The notes beneath the pieces were generated by a model. It was not told where the DNA came from and did no database searches. It saw only the letters and a program-made list of their open reading frames with translations. A DNA stretch of 9,324 nucleotides from an uncultured Clostridia bacterium (GTDB lineage: Bacteria; Bacillota; Clostridia; Lachnospirales; Lachnospiraceae). Position 1 is the first letter of the stretch; each line of letters starts with the position of its first letter. The stretch is taken from the NCBI GenBank assembly GCA_946611595.1, contig CAMODY010000065.1:1-9324 (forward strand), written 5' to 3'. The translations under genes were made by a program, and so were the position numbers. This document shows positions 1-5,948 of the stretch, in pieces.

Positions 1-567
1 TCCGGTCGTATCTGCGCTGAACATGGTCTGAATAGAGTCTATGATCGCAACCTCCGGCATCTCCGATCGGATCGCACTTTCTACGACCTCAAGATCCGTT
101 TCCGCCAGAAGTTTCATATTGTCATTAAAAGTGCCGATGCGGTCTGCCCGCAGTTTGATCTGACTTAAGCTTTCCTCTCCTGTGATATAAAGCACTTTGT
201 GCCCCGCATCACTAAGATTCTTGCAAAGCTGGGTCAGAAGCGTCGATTTTCCGATTCCCGGATCGCCGCCTACAAGAACTAAAGAGCCTTTGATAATGCC
301 GCCTCCTAATACGCGGTCAAACTCTTTCATTCCGGTCTCTGTTCGGACGCTGACAGTTGCCTCGATCTCGCTCATGGCAACCGGCTTTTTATCTTCAGAA
401 AGACGCATGGAAGCATGCGCTCTTCCCGGAGCCGCCTTTACACTCTTTTGGGAAGGAGCTTCCACAAAAGTATTCCATTCATGGCAGGCAGGACACTGCC
501 CCGCCCACTTAGCGCTTTCAAAGCCACATTCTTTACAGAAAAATATCGTGTCTTTTGCTTTTGCCAT
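1..567 (-). CDS. radA: DNA repair protein RadA, N-terminal part (runs off the window)
   Basis: RadA (Sms) is a RecA-like ATPase that helps process recombination intermediates during DNA repair. The 189 residues visible start with MAKAKDTIFFCKECG. They show the family's N-terminal four-cysteine zinc finger (C11, C14, C25, C28), then the RecA-like core with a Walker A loop (GDPGIGKST, about 101-109), the segment YITGEES (127-133) and a hydrophobic Walker B strand ending in VAIIDS (about 173-178). Family members are usually about 450-460 residues, so the rest of the ATPase, the KNRFG motif and the Lon-like C-terminal domain lie beyond the left edge. The start codon follows the clpC stop codon after a single base, and no good Shine-Dalgarno sequence precedes it, so translation is probably coupled to clpC. 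A clpC-radA pair is a widely conserved arrangement in Firmicutes. Identity is secure. Confidence 0.97.
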   Translation of the reverse strand, partial: MAKAKDTIFFCKECGFESAKWAGQCPACHEWNTFVEAPSQKSVKAAPGRAHASMRLSEDKKPVAMSEIEATVSVRTETGMKEFDRVLGGGIIKGSLVLVGGDPGIGKSTLLTQLCKNLSDAGHKVLYITGEESLSQIKLRADRIGTFNDNMKLLAETDLEVVESAIRSEMPEVAIIDSIQTMFSADTTG

Positions 568-568
568 G

Positions 569-3091
569 TTAGTTTCTTTGTGCGGCTTTCGCCTTCTTCT
601 CCTTTACTTTCGTTTTCGGCTCTGCAGCCGCTTTCTTTCTGGGTTTTGCAACTGTAAAGACCAGTTTGTCCCCATCTTTCGGATGCTTAATGGAAACAGT
701 ATCTCCGCGTTTGATCTTGCCGGAAAGGATTTCTTCTGCAATCTCATCTTCTAAGAGAGACTGCACCTTTCTCTTAAGTGCACGTGCTCCGTATTTCGGA
801 TCGTAGCCCTGATCTACCAGGAATACTTTCGCACTGTCTGCAACACGAACATTGATATTCATCTGCTCTTTTGCACGAGCCTTAAACTCTTTCAGCAGGA
901 TCTCAATGATGTCTTTCATATTCTCTTTTGACAGAGCCTCGAATACGATGATGTCATCGATACGGTTGATGAACTCCGGCCGGAAGATATGTTTGATCTC
1001 GTCCATAACGGAAGATTTCATCTTCTCATAATTCGCCCGGTCATCTTTTTCTGTCGCAAAGCCAAGGCTCTTCGGCTCCATGATCCGCTGCGCACCGGCG
1101 TTACTTGTCATGATGATGACGGTATTCTTAAAGTCTGTCATGCGGCCATGTGCATCAGTGATGCGGCCATCGTCTAATACCTGAAGCAGAACGTTAAAGA
1201 CATCCGGATGTGCTTTTTCGATCTCATCAAAGAGGAGGATCGAATACGGATTTCTTCTGACCTGCTCAGAAAGCTGTCCGCCTTCGTCGTATCCCACATA
1301 TCCCGGAGGCGATCCGATCAGCTTGGACACACTGTGTTTTTCCATATATTCGGACATATCAACTCGGATGATCGCATTCTCTGTGCCGAACATTGCCTCT
1401 GCCAGCGCCTTGGAAAGTTCTGTCTTACCAACACCTGTTGGTCCTAAGAACAGGAAGGTTCCGATCGGTTTATTCGGATCTTTGAGTCCCACTCTGCCTC
1501 TGCGGATCGCTTTGGCAAGTGCGGTAACAGCTTCGTTCTGTGCAACCACTCTCTTATGAAGCGTCTCTTCTAAGTGGCGCAGCCGCTCGCCTTCTTCCTC
1601 TTCGAGTTTTCGGACAGGGATCTTTGTCCACTTCGACACAACGTCAGAAATATCTTCTGGTCCCACTTTCAGCCTGCCGCCACTTTCATCTAACAATTTC
1701 TGGCGGTAGTCATCAATGCGTCCTCTTAGGATGCGGATATCCTGATGGGTCTCGGACGCCATCTTGATGTTTCCATGTTTTACATAGTTTTCACGCTTTG
1801 TTTCCATCTCTTTGAGTTTTTCATCCATCTCCTTAAGATCAGGGGGAAGGATATAGGAAGATAAGCGGACCTTGGAGGAGGCCTCATCGATCAGATCGAT
1901 CGCTTTATCCGGAAGGAAGCGGTCGTTGATATATCTGACAGAGAGATTAACTGCAGATTCAACCGCTTCATCTGTGATCGTTACGTTATGATGATCTTCA
2001 TATCTCGGACGCAGACCTTTCAGGATCGCGATCGTCTCTTCCTTGGTCGGCTGCTCTACATGCACCGGCTGGAAGCGGCGTTCAAGCGCTGCATCTTTTT
2101 CAAAGTGCTTGCGGTATTCATCAAGTGTCGTTGCACCGATGATCTGAATCTCGCCTCTTGCAAGTGCCGGCTTTAAGATATTTGCAGCATCAATGGAACC
2201 TTCTGCTCCACCTGCACCGATCATTGTATGAATTTCATCCATGAATAAAATGATGTGTCCATCATTCTTTACTTCATTAATGACTCGTTTTACACGCTCT
2301 TCAAACTCGCCGCGGTATTTGCTTCCGGCTACCATTGCGGGAAGGTCTAAGGCCAGAACACGTTTAGAGGCAACAGGGCCTGCGATCTCGCCCTGGACGA
2401 TCTTCTCTGCCAAAGCTTCTGCGATACTCGTCTTACCAACACCAGGTTCTCCAACCAGGCACGGATTGTTTTTGGTTCTGCGGCTTAAGATCTGAACAAT
2501 ACGGCTGATCTCGTCTTCTCTTCCGATGATCGGATCAAGTTTTCCGCTCTTAGCCTCTTCATTTAAATCACGACTAAAATCCTTCAAGATGCCTTCGGTT
2601 TTCTGTCCATTTGCCTGAGTGCCGGCGATATCTTCTTTATGTTCCGCCGGATTTGCTCCCATTGCAGCAATCAGGTCGTTATAAAGCTGCTGCCTGTTTA
2701 CACCGAGTCCTGAAAGAATGCGGATAGCCGCACTATCTTCTGCTTTTAAAAGCGCAAGAAGTAAATGTTCTGTTCCGACTTCTGCGATATGGAAGCGCTC
2801 TGCCTCTTCTCCTGCATCCTGCAGAATGGCCTCGGCCTTAGGTGAAAAGCATTCGCCGTCACTTACAACCACCATATCAGGGGTGTTAAAGGTTTTCTTG
2901 ATCAGGCTCTTAACCGCCTCGGTCGTAATGCCATGGGCAGAAAGTACTTTTTGCGCAACAGAGCAATCCACGACCGTAAGTCCGATCAGGATGTGTTCTG
3001 TTCCGATATACGTCATTCTGAGCTCAGCAGAAACTTCTGTCGCTTCTGCAATCGCTGCCTGCGCCATTTTTGTAAATGGTCTTCTCCTCAT
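569..3091 (-). CDS. clpC: ATP-dependent Clp protease ATP-binding subunit ClpC (AAA+ unfoldase)
   Basis: ClpC is a class I Hsp100 unfoldase that feeds proteins to the ClpP peptidase. The 840 residues hold, in order: two Clp_N repeats (about 1-145, with GTEH-type motifs at 30-33 and 106-109); AAA+ domain 1 with Walker A GEPGVGKT (214-221), Walker B ILFMDE (281-286) and an ERR arginine-finger region (337-339); a coiled M domain (about 412-475); AAA+ domain 2 with Walker A GPTGVGKT (550-557) and Walker B LLFDE (619-623). LGF at 676-678 fits the ClpP-docking loop. The last 24 residues form a basic Lys/Ala-rich tail. An AGGAG ribosome binding site (3100-3104) lies 8 nt before the start and abuts the stop codon of the upstream gntR gene, so the two are co-transcribed. 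The M domain length fits ClpC and is too short for ClpB. Neither CtsR nor McsA/McsB is encoded upstream. Confidence in identity is very high. Confidence 0.98.
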   Translation of the reverse strand: MRRRPFTKMAQAAIAEATEVSAELRMTYIGTEHILIGLTVVDCSVAQKVLSAHGITTEAVKSLIKKTFNTPDMVVVSDGECFSPKAEAILQDAGEEAERFHIAEVGTEHLLLALLKAEDSAAIRILSGLGVNRQQLYNDLIAAMGANPAEHKEDIAGTQANGQKTEGILKDFSRDLNEEAKSGKLDPIIGREDEISRIVQILSRRTKNNPCLVGEPGVGKTSIAEALAEKIVQGEIAGPVASKRVLALDLPAMVAGSKYRGEFEERVKRVINEVKNDGHIILFMDEIHTMIGAGGAEGSIDAANILKPALARGEIQIIGATTLDEYRKHFEKDAALERRFQPVHVEQPTKEETIAILKGLRPRYEDHHNVTITDEAVESAVNLSVRYINDRFLPDKAIDLIDEASSKVRLSSYILPPDLKEMDEKLKEMETKRENYVKHGNIKMASETHQDIRILRGRIDDYRQKLLDESGGRLKVGPEDISDVVSKWTKIPVRKLEEEEGERLRHLEETLHKRVVAQNEAVTALAKAIRRGRVGLKDPNKPIGTFLFLGPTGVGKTELSKALAEAMFGTENAIIRVDMSEYMEKHSVSKLIGSPPGYVGYDEGGQLSEQVRRNPYSILLFDEIEKAHPDVFNVLLQVLDDGRITDAHGRMTDFKNTVIIMTSNAGAQRIMEPKSLGFATEKDDRANYEKMKSSVMDEIKHIFRPEFINRIDDIIVFEALSKENMKDIIEILLKEFKARAKEQMNINVRVADSAKVFLVDQGYDPKYGARALKRKVQSLLEDEIAEEILSGKIKRGDTVSIKHPKDGDKLVFTVAKPRKKAAAEPKTKVKEKKAKAAQRN

Positions 3092-3104
3092 TACTATCTC
3101 TCCT

Positions 3105-3473
3105 CTATTTCATTTCGTCGTATAAATCATCGATCAGCTGCTTAAATTCCTCCCGGGATAAGCCTTTACAGATCCCGCGGGCGACGAGCGGCTTTAAGTA
3201 TGCACGCATTTTATCGATCGACTGCATTTTATCTACGTCAACAGAAACGACCGCACCTCTTCTCCGGTCGACTTTTAAAAAGCCGTCCTGTCTCAAGGTT
3301 GTGTATGCTTTGTTGACTGTATGCATATTGACGCCGATATCATCCGCAAGAGCTCTTACAGAAGGAAGCGAATCGCCTTCCTTGATCTGGGAAGTTGCGA
3401 TTGCCAAAAAGATCTGGTTTCTTAATTGGATATAAATAGCTTCATCGCTATTGAAATCGATTTCTATAAACAT
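3105..3473 (-). CDS. GntR-family transcriptional regulator, YtrA-type (short form)
   Basis: This is a small DNA-binding repressor of 122 residues. A winged helix-turn-helix occupies about residues 10-78, with the GntR signature running from SLPSVRALADDIGV (35-48) through HTVNKAYTTL (51-60) to the wing near DGFL (63-66). The remaining 45 residues form a short mostly helical tail (ending LIDDLYDEMK) and there is no effector-binding domain, which is typical of the YtrA subfamily. I chose the ATG at 3473 because AGAGG (3481-3485) sits 7 nt upstream. A longer in-frame reading begins at a TTG at 3533, but that TTG is the first part of the predicted -35 box. The stop codon lies 13 nt from clpC, so this regulator leads a gntR-clpC-radA operon and is the obvious candidate to control it. 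YtrA-type regulators elsewhere are commonly autorepressors next to ABC-transporter genes; control of clpC is inferred from position. Any ligand is unknown. Confidence 0.93.
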   Translation of the reverse strand: MFIEIDFNSDEAIYIQLRNQIFLAIATSQIKEGDSLPSVRALADDIGVNMHTVNKAYTTLRQDGFLKVDRRRGAVVSVDVDKMQSIDKMRAYLKPLVARGICKGLSREEFKQLIDDLYDEMK

Positions 3474-3494
3474 AGAAAGACCTCTCGTTCTAAT

Positions 3495-3515
3495 TGTTAT
3501 ACGAATGGTATAACA
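3495..3515 (-). promoter_or_regulatory. Palindromic operator, probable binding site of the GntR regulator
   Basis: A perfect inverted repeat: arms TGTTATAC (3495-3502) and GTATAACA (3508-3515) are exact reverse complements around a 5-nt centre (GAATG). Size and symmetry suit a dimeric GntR-type winged-helix protein. It covers the predicted -10 box and likely transcription start and begins 22 nt from the gntR start codon, so occupancy would block RNA polymerase. The palindrome is directly visible; its use by this regulator is inferred. Confidence 0.75.
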
Positions 3516-3533
3516 TATGTCACGGGAAGTCAA
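3505..3533 (-). promoter_or_regulatory. Sigma-A-type promoter of the gntR-clpC-radA operon
   Basis: On the minus strand a -35 box TTGACT (3533 to 3528; 5 of 6 matches to TTGACA) is followed after 17 nt by TACCAT (3510 to 3505; 4 of 6 matches to TATAAT). Spacing is ideal, and the site lies just upstream of the operon's first gene with the -10 box inside the palindromic operator. I saw no CIRCE element (the HrcA operator) and no CtsR-type AGGTCAAA direct repeat nearby, so heat-shock control by those regulators is not evident. Confidence 0.6.
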
Positions 3534-3544
3534 TCTACTATAAC

Positions 3545-3590
3545 TATCGCGATATTAAATTTCTGTTACATTTTTCTTAAATCTTAAGAA
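3545..3590. repeat. Two short palindromes in the gap between the repeat-protein gene and gntR
   Basis: TATCGCGATA (3545-3554) is a perfect 10-bp palindrome starting 12 bp upstream of the -35 box of the gntR promoter. A second inverted repeat has arms TTCTTAA (3574-3580) and TTAAGAA (3584-3590) around a 3-nt loop, just after the stop codon of the repeat-protein gene. The second could be a weak transcript end, but it is almost all A/T and has no U-run after it in the minus-strand transcript, so I do not call a terminator. The first could be a second protein-binding site. Confidence 0.4.
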
Positions 3591-3598
3591 TTCAGCAA

Positions 3599-4090
3599 TT
3601 ATTCCTGTGGATGATCGATCCTATCCTGAACCTCATCATAGATTTTATCTAAATCACCCTGTACTTTGCTGACTTTCTGTGTTGCCGCATCTGCAAAATC
3701 CTGAGCGTGTGTCTCAGCAAAGTCTTTTACTTCCTCTGCTTTATCTTCTGCTTTGTCTGCAAAGTCTTTTACTTTTTCTTCTGCATTATCTTTAAACTCT
3801 TCAAACTTTGCGCTGGCAGTTTCGGTATACTCTTTTACTTTCTCTCCTGCTTTGTTTGAAAACTCTTCAAGTTTTGCTTTTGCATTCTGTACAGTCTCGC
3901 TCTCAGCAGCTTTCTTTGCTGCCTCGCTGATCTCCTCACCTGCCTGCTTTGCATATGCTTTTACTTTTTTGCCTGTATCGCTTTCATTGAATGTATCAAT
4001 ACCTCTCTTTACAGCAACAAAAGCGGTGATCGGAAGTACGATCAGTTCAGCTGCCACATTTAACAATGAATTCTTTGTTTTCTTATCCAT
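3599..4090 (-). CDS. Small membrane-anchored protein with LEA/apolipoprotein-like 11-residue repeats
   Basis: No named family is recognised with certainty. The 163-residue product has a hydrophobic stretch at about 9-28 (around VAAELIVLPITAFVAV) flanked by lysines, which may anchor it in the membrane. A very charged Lys/Glu/Ala region with no cysteine follows. From residue 73 to 149 it falls into seven consecutive 11-residue units, for example KLEEFSNKAGE, KVKEYTETASA, KFEEFKDNAEE and KVKDFADKAED; two more units (42-63) precede a 9-residue break. This spacing is that of amphipathic helices in group 3 LEA proteins, apolipoproteins and synuclein, which bind membranes or protect proteins under stress. 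The ATG at 4090 was chosen because AAGGAG (4097-4102) lies 6 nt upstream; a longer reading from 4144 starts inside a possible promoter. A stress or membrane-surface role is inference from the repeats and from the neighbouring clpC operon. Confidence 0.82.
   Translation of the reverse strand: MDKKTKNSLLNVAAELIVLPITAFVAVKRGIDTFNESDTGKKVKAYAKQAGEEISEAAKKAAESETVQNAKAKLEEFSNKAGEKVKEYTETASAKFEEFKDNAEEKVKDFADKAEDKAEEVKDFAETHAQDFADAATQKVSKVQGDLDKIYDEVQDRIDHPQE
3644..3874 (-). repeat. Seven tandem 11-residue coding repeats (33-nt period)
   Basis: This stretch encodes residues 73-149 of the repeat protein. The unit is roughly K, hydrophobic, x, E/D, F/Y, three variable residues, A, two charged or polar residues. 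Codons differ between units, so the periodicity is held mainly at protein level. One 16-nt exact direct repeat exists (starting at 3717 and 3759, GCAAAGTCTTTTACTT on the plus strand), with an offset of 42 nt or 14 codons. That offset is out of phase with the 11-mer and could allow in-frame slippage. Confidence 0.75.
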
Positions 4091-4134
4091 ATCATTCTCC
4101 TTATACTGCGGAAACAATATTTTTTCTTGTTCCC

Positions 4135-4163
4135 ATCTTATCATATCCTTGTTTTTTTGTTAA
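4135..4163 (-). promoter_or_regulatory. Possible promoter of the 11-mer repeat-protein gene
   Basis: On the minus strand TTAACA (4163 to 4158; 5 of 6 consensus matches) is followed after 17 nt by TAAGAT (4140 to 4135; 4 of 6). An overlapping better -10 candidate, TATGAT (4145 to 4140), pairs only with a poor -35 (TTGGTT). The 108-nt gap after lepB and a good ribosome binding site just downstream make an independent promoter plausible. The region is AT-rich, where chance matches are common. Confidence 0.4.
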
Positions 4164-4198
4164 ACCAAATAATCTAAATTCACACTTTTTTCAAAGCT

Positions 4199-4942
4199 TT
4201 ATTTCAGGACTCCGAAATCAGAAAACGGCCAGTAGCAAAGCCATGCCTTTCCAACGATCTTATCCTTCGTCACGAATTTGTTGTCCCACATGCGGGAATC
4301 CCTGGAATTACCACGGTTATCTCCCATCATAAAGTAGCTGTCTTCCGGAACAGTATATGGCCCTGCATTATATCGCAGTCCCTGCGCCTCAACAGCAGCC
4401 GGATCATCCTTGATCAGATCATATTCAATCCAGTAATTATCATTAATATAGTTTTCTTCCAGCTGAACACCGTCAACATATGTAATACCGTCGATCACTT
4501 CAACGGTCTCACCGGGAAGACCGATCACCCTCTTTACAAAATACTGGGAAGGATCATCCGGATAGCGGAAAACGATAATGTCTCCGCGTTTCGGTTCTCC
4601 AAATAGATAAGCGATACGGAATCCGATCATTCTGGAACCGGACATGATCGTATTTTCCATGGAACCGGTTGGAACAGTTGAATTAACAATAATAAAGAAG
4701 TTAATGAATAATGCGACTGCAAGCGCGACTACGATCACAATGACCCAGTCTAAAAAAGCATACAGCCCCGGATGAGCCGCCCTTCTTTCTTCTTTCCGTT
4801 TTTTCTTTAATTCTTTCGGGGAGAGGATCTCTGTTTCAGGTTCATTAAACGTTGCCGGATCTTCCGAATCAAAGTTCAGACGTCGCACAGGCGCTGCAAT
4901 TTCCTCTTCCTCATTTGCTTTTTTTGGTGTATATACACTCAT
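4199..4942 (-). CDS. lepB: Signal peptidase I (type I leader peptidase)
   Basis: LepB cleaves signal peptides from exported proteins at the outer face of the cytoplasmic membrane, using a Ser-Lys dyad (family S26). Of 247 residues, the first 58 are a charged, probably disordered cytoplasmic tail, followed by one transmembrane segment (about 61-87). The nucleophile is S94 in PTGSMENTI and the general base is K137 in YFVKRVIGLPGE. The conserved box GDNRGNSRDSR spans 207-217. One membrane span is the usual Firmicutes SipS-type topology, but the cytoplasmic tail is longer than the short tail typical of SipS-like enzymes. The ATG at 4942 is the only reasonable start, although its ribosome binding site is weak (GAAAGAG, about 12 nt upstream). 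It follows the lipid kinase gene by 66 nt on the same strand, so it may be the last gene of the glpK transcript or start its own. Confidence 0.96.
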   Translation of the reverse strand: MSVYTPKKANEEEEIAAPVRRLNFDSEDPATFNEPETEILSPKELKKKRKEERRAAHPGLYAFLDWVIVIVVALAVALFINFFIIVNSTVPTGSMENTIMSGSRMIGFRIAYLFGEPKRGDIIVFRYPDDPSQYFVKRVIGLPGETVEVIDGITYVDGVQLEENYINDNYWIEYDLIKDDPAAVEAQGLRYNAGPYTVPEDSYFMMGDNRGNSRDSRMWDNKFVTKDKIVGKAWLCYWPFSDFGVLK

Positions 4943-4962
4943 GAATGATTGATACTCTTTCT

Positions 4963-5000
4963 AAATTATCCCCAAACTTCTGTAATTATGTGGATAACTT
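4963..5000. repeat. Inverted repeat with DnaA-box-like arms in the dagK-lepB gap
   Basis: TTATCCACA, the DnaA-box consensus, is present on the minus strand (4997 to 4989). Facing it on the plus strand is TTATCCCCA (4966-4974), a one-base variant. Together they form an inverted repeat with a 14-nt centre. In a minus-strand transcript the arms extend to about 12 pairs with one mismatch and one G-U pair, ending just before the weak ribosome binding site of lepB. It can therefore be read as a pair of convergent DnaA sites or as an RNA hairpin controlling or processing the lepB message. There is no proper U-run after it, so an intrinsic terminator is unlikely. Confidence 0.5.
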
Positions 5001-5008
5001 TTCCTTTT

Positions 5009-5947
5009 TTACACACTTTTATTATTTTTGTCGACCATTATTTCGATGGCATGATGATCATTTTCGATGTCAACACGCTTATGTTTTCCTGCATTCTCAC
5101 CATCAATGACCCACTGCACATCGTTATCAGATTCGATTTTAATCTTTCGGGTCTTAAATTTTGTGACCAATTCATTATTCCAATCTTTGTTCGCCGCAAG
5201 GAATAAATTATCAACAATCTTGCTGAACTGGCCCAAAGACCTTGGCCGTTTGCACAGGACGACTTCAAAAAGACCATCCTGAAGATCTACATTTCCACCG
5301 GTGATACCATTAAATCCGCCAACACTATAAGTATTTGTGATCATTCCTAAGAAGAAATTATCTTCTATGATCTGTTCATTTCCCGTTGTATCTTCATATG
5401 TAATCTTAAGATCATAGGCATCTAAATGCAAAAGGACCTTGATTCCTTCTGCAAGATAGGCAAGGTAGCCCCAACGTTTCTTCACTTCCTGAGGAGTAAA
5501 ACAGGAAACAGCGGATAGTTTGCCAAGTGAAGCAACATAGGTAAAATGCGTATCGTTAAAACTACCTATATCAGTCGTATACGGTTTCCCTGTTACTGCG
5601 ATTTTCGCTGCATCAACGATAGACGCAGGAAGTCCATAGCTTTTGCCGGTGTCGTTGGTAGAGCCTGTCGGTATAAAACCAATTGGCTTTCTCTGTTCCC
5701 TAGGAAGCTTCATCATGCCAGAAACAATACCGCTTAAAGTACCATCTCCGCCCGAGCAGACGATCAGATCAAACATTTCTGCTTTTTCCGTCACTTCTTT
5801 CGGGCCATCGCCAGGACCTTTTGTTCTGTAGAGCCCAACAGAATAGCCTGCTTTTTCAAAAATCTCCGTGACCTCATCTAAATGCTTCGGGATCACACCT
5901 TTGCCTGCGTTTGGATTGTAGATAAATAATACCCTCTTATCGTCCAT
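5009..5947 (-). CDS. Diacylglycerol kinase-like lipid kinase (DagK/YegS family)
   Basis: Members of this soluble or membrane-associated family phosphorylate diacylglycerol or related lipids with ATP; in Gram-positive bacteria the DgkB-type enzyme returns diacylglycerol to phosphatidic acid for phospholipid synthesis. The 312 residues show the family landmarks: the N-terminal nucleotide-site loop NPNAGKG (11-17), the GGDGT motif (66-70), IPTGSTND (92-99), and C-terminal DGLFEV (224-229) and DGE (282-284) segments of the catalytic and metal-binding lobe. No membrane span is evident. The start codon follows the peptidase stop after one base. The nearest AAGGAG lies 19 nt upstream inside the peptidase gene, which is too far for normal initiation, so translation is probably coupled. 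Sharing a transcript with glycerol kinase links it to glycerolipid metabolism. The family is sure, but the exact lipid substrate is not, because YegS-like and DgkB-like enzymes share these motifs. Confidence 0.92.
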   Translation of the reverse strand: MDDKRVLFIYNPNAGKGVIPKHLDEVTEIFEKAGYSVGLYRTKGPGDGPKEVTEKAEMFDLIVCSGGDGTLSGIVSGMMKLPREQRKPIGFIPTGSTNDTGKSYGLPASIVDAAKIAVTGKPYTTDIGSFNDTHFTYVASLGKLSAVSCFTPQEVKKRWGYLAYLAEGIKVLLHLDAYDLKITYEDTTGNEQIIEDNFFLGMITNTYSVGGFNGITGGNVDLQDGLFEVVLCKRPRSLGQFSKIVDNLFLAANKDWNNELVTKFKTRKIKIESDNDVQWVIDGENAGKHKRVDIENDHHAIEIMVDKNNKSV

Positions 5948-5948
5948 T

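Noticed and set aside
197..754. Plus-strand open frame of 185 codons
   Set aside because: It is antisense to the clearly identified radA and clpC genes, has no recognisable domain, and is best explained by the opposite strand's codon pattern.
3474..3533. 20-residue N-terminal extension of the GntR regulator
   Set aside because: It would start at a TTG that belongs to the -35 box, and the extension would span the operator. The ATG at 3473 has a proper ribosome binding site and matches the usual start of YtrA-type proteins.
3574..3590. Inverted repeat as an intrinsic terminator after the repeat-protein gene
   Set aside because: The stem is nearly all A/T and the minus-strand transcript continues with A residues and not a U-run.
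3753..3874. CRISPR-like or satellite DNA repeat
   Set aside because: The 33-nt period is in the encoded protein; the DNA units are not identical and lie within a coding frame with a ribosome binding site.
4091..4144. 18-residue N-terminal extension of the 11-mer repeat protein
   Set aside because: The internal ATG at 4090 has AAGGAG at good spacing. The extended form begins within a probable promoter and adds residues unlike the rest of the protein.
3753..4163. Plus-strand open frame of 136 codons rich in Ser/Phe/Ala
   Set aside because: It is the complement of the Lys/Glu/Ala-rich 11-mer repeat gene; its low-complexity composition follows from reading those codons backwards.
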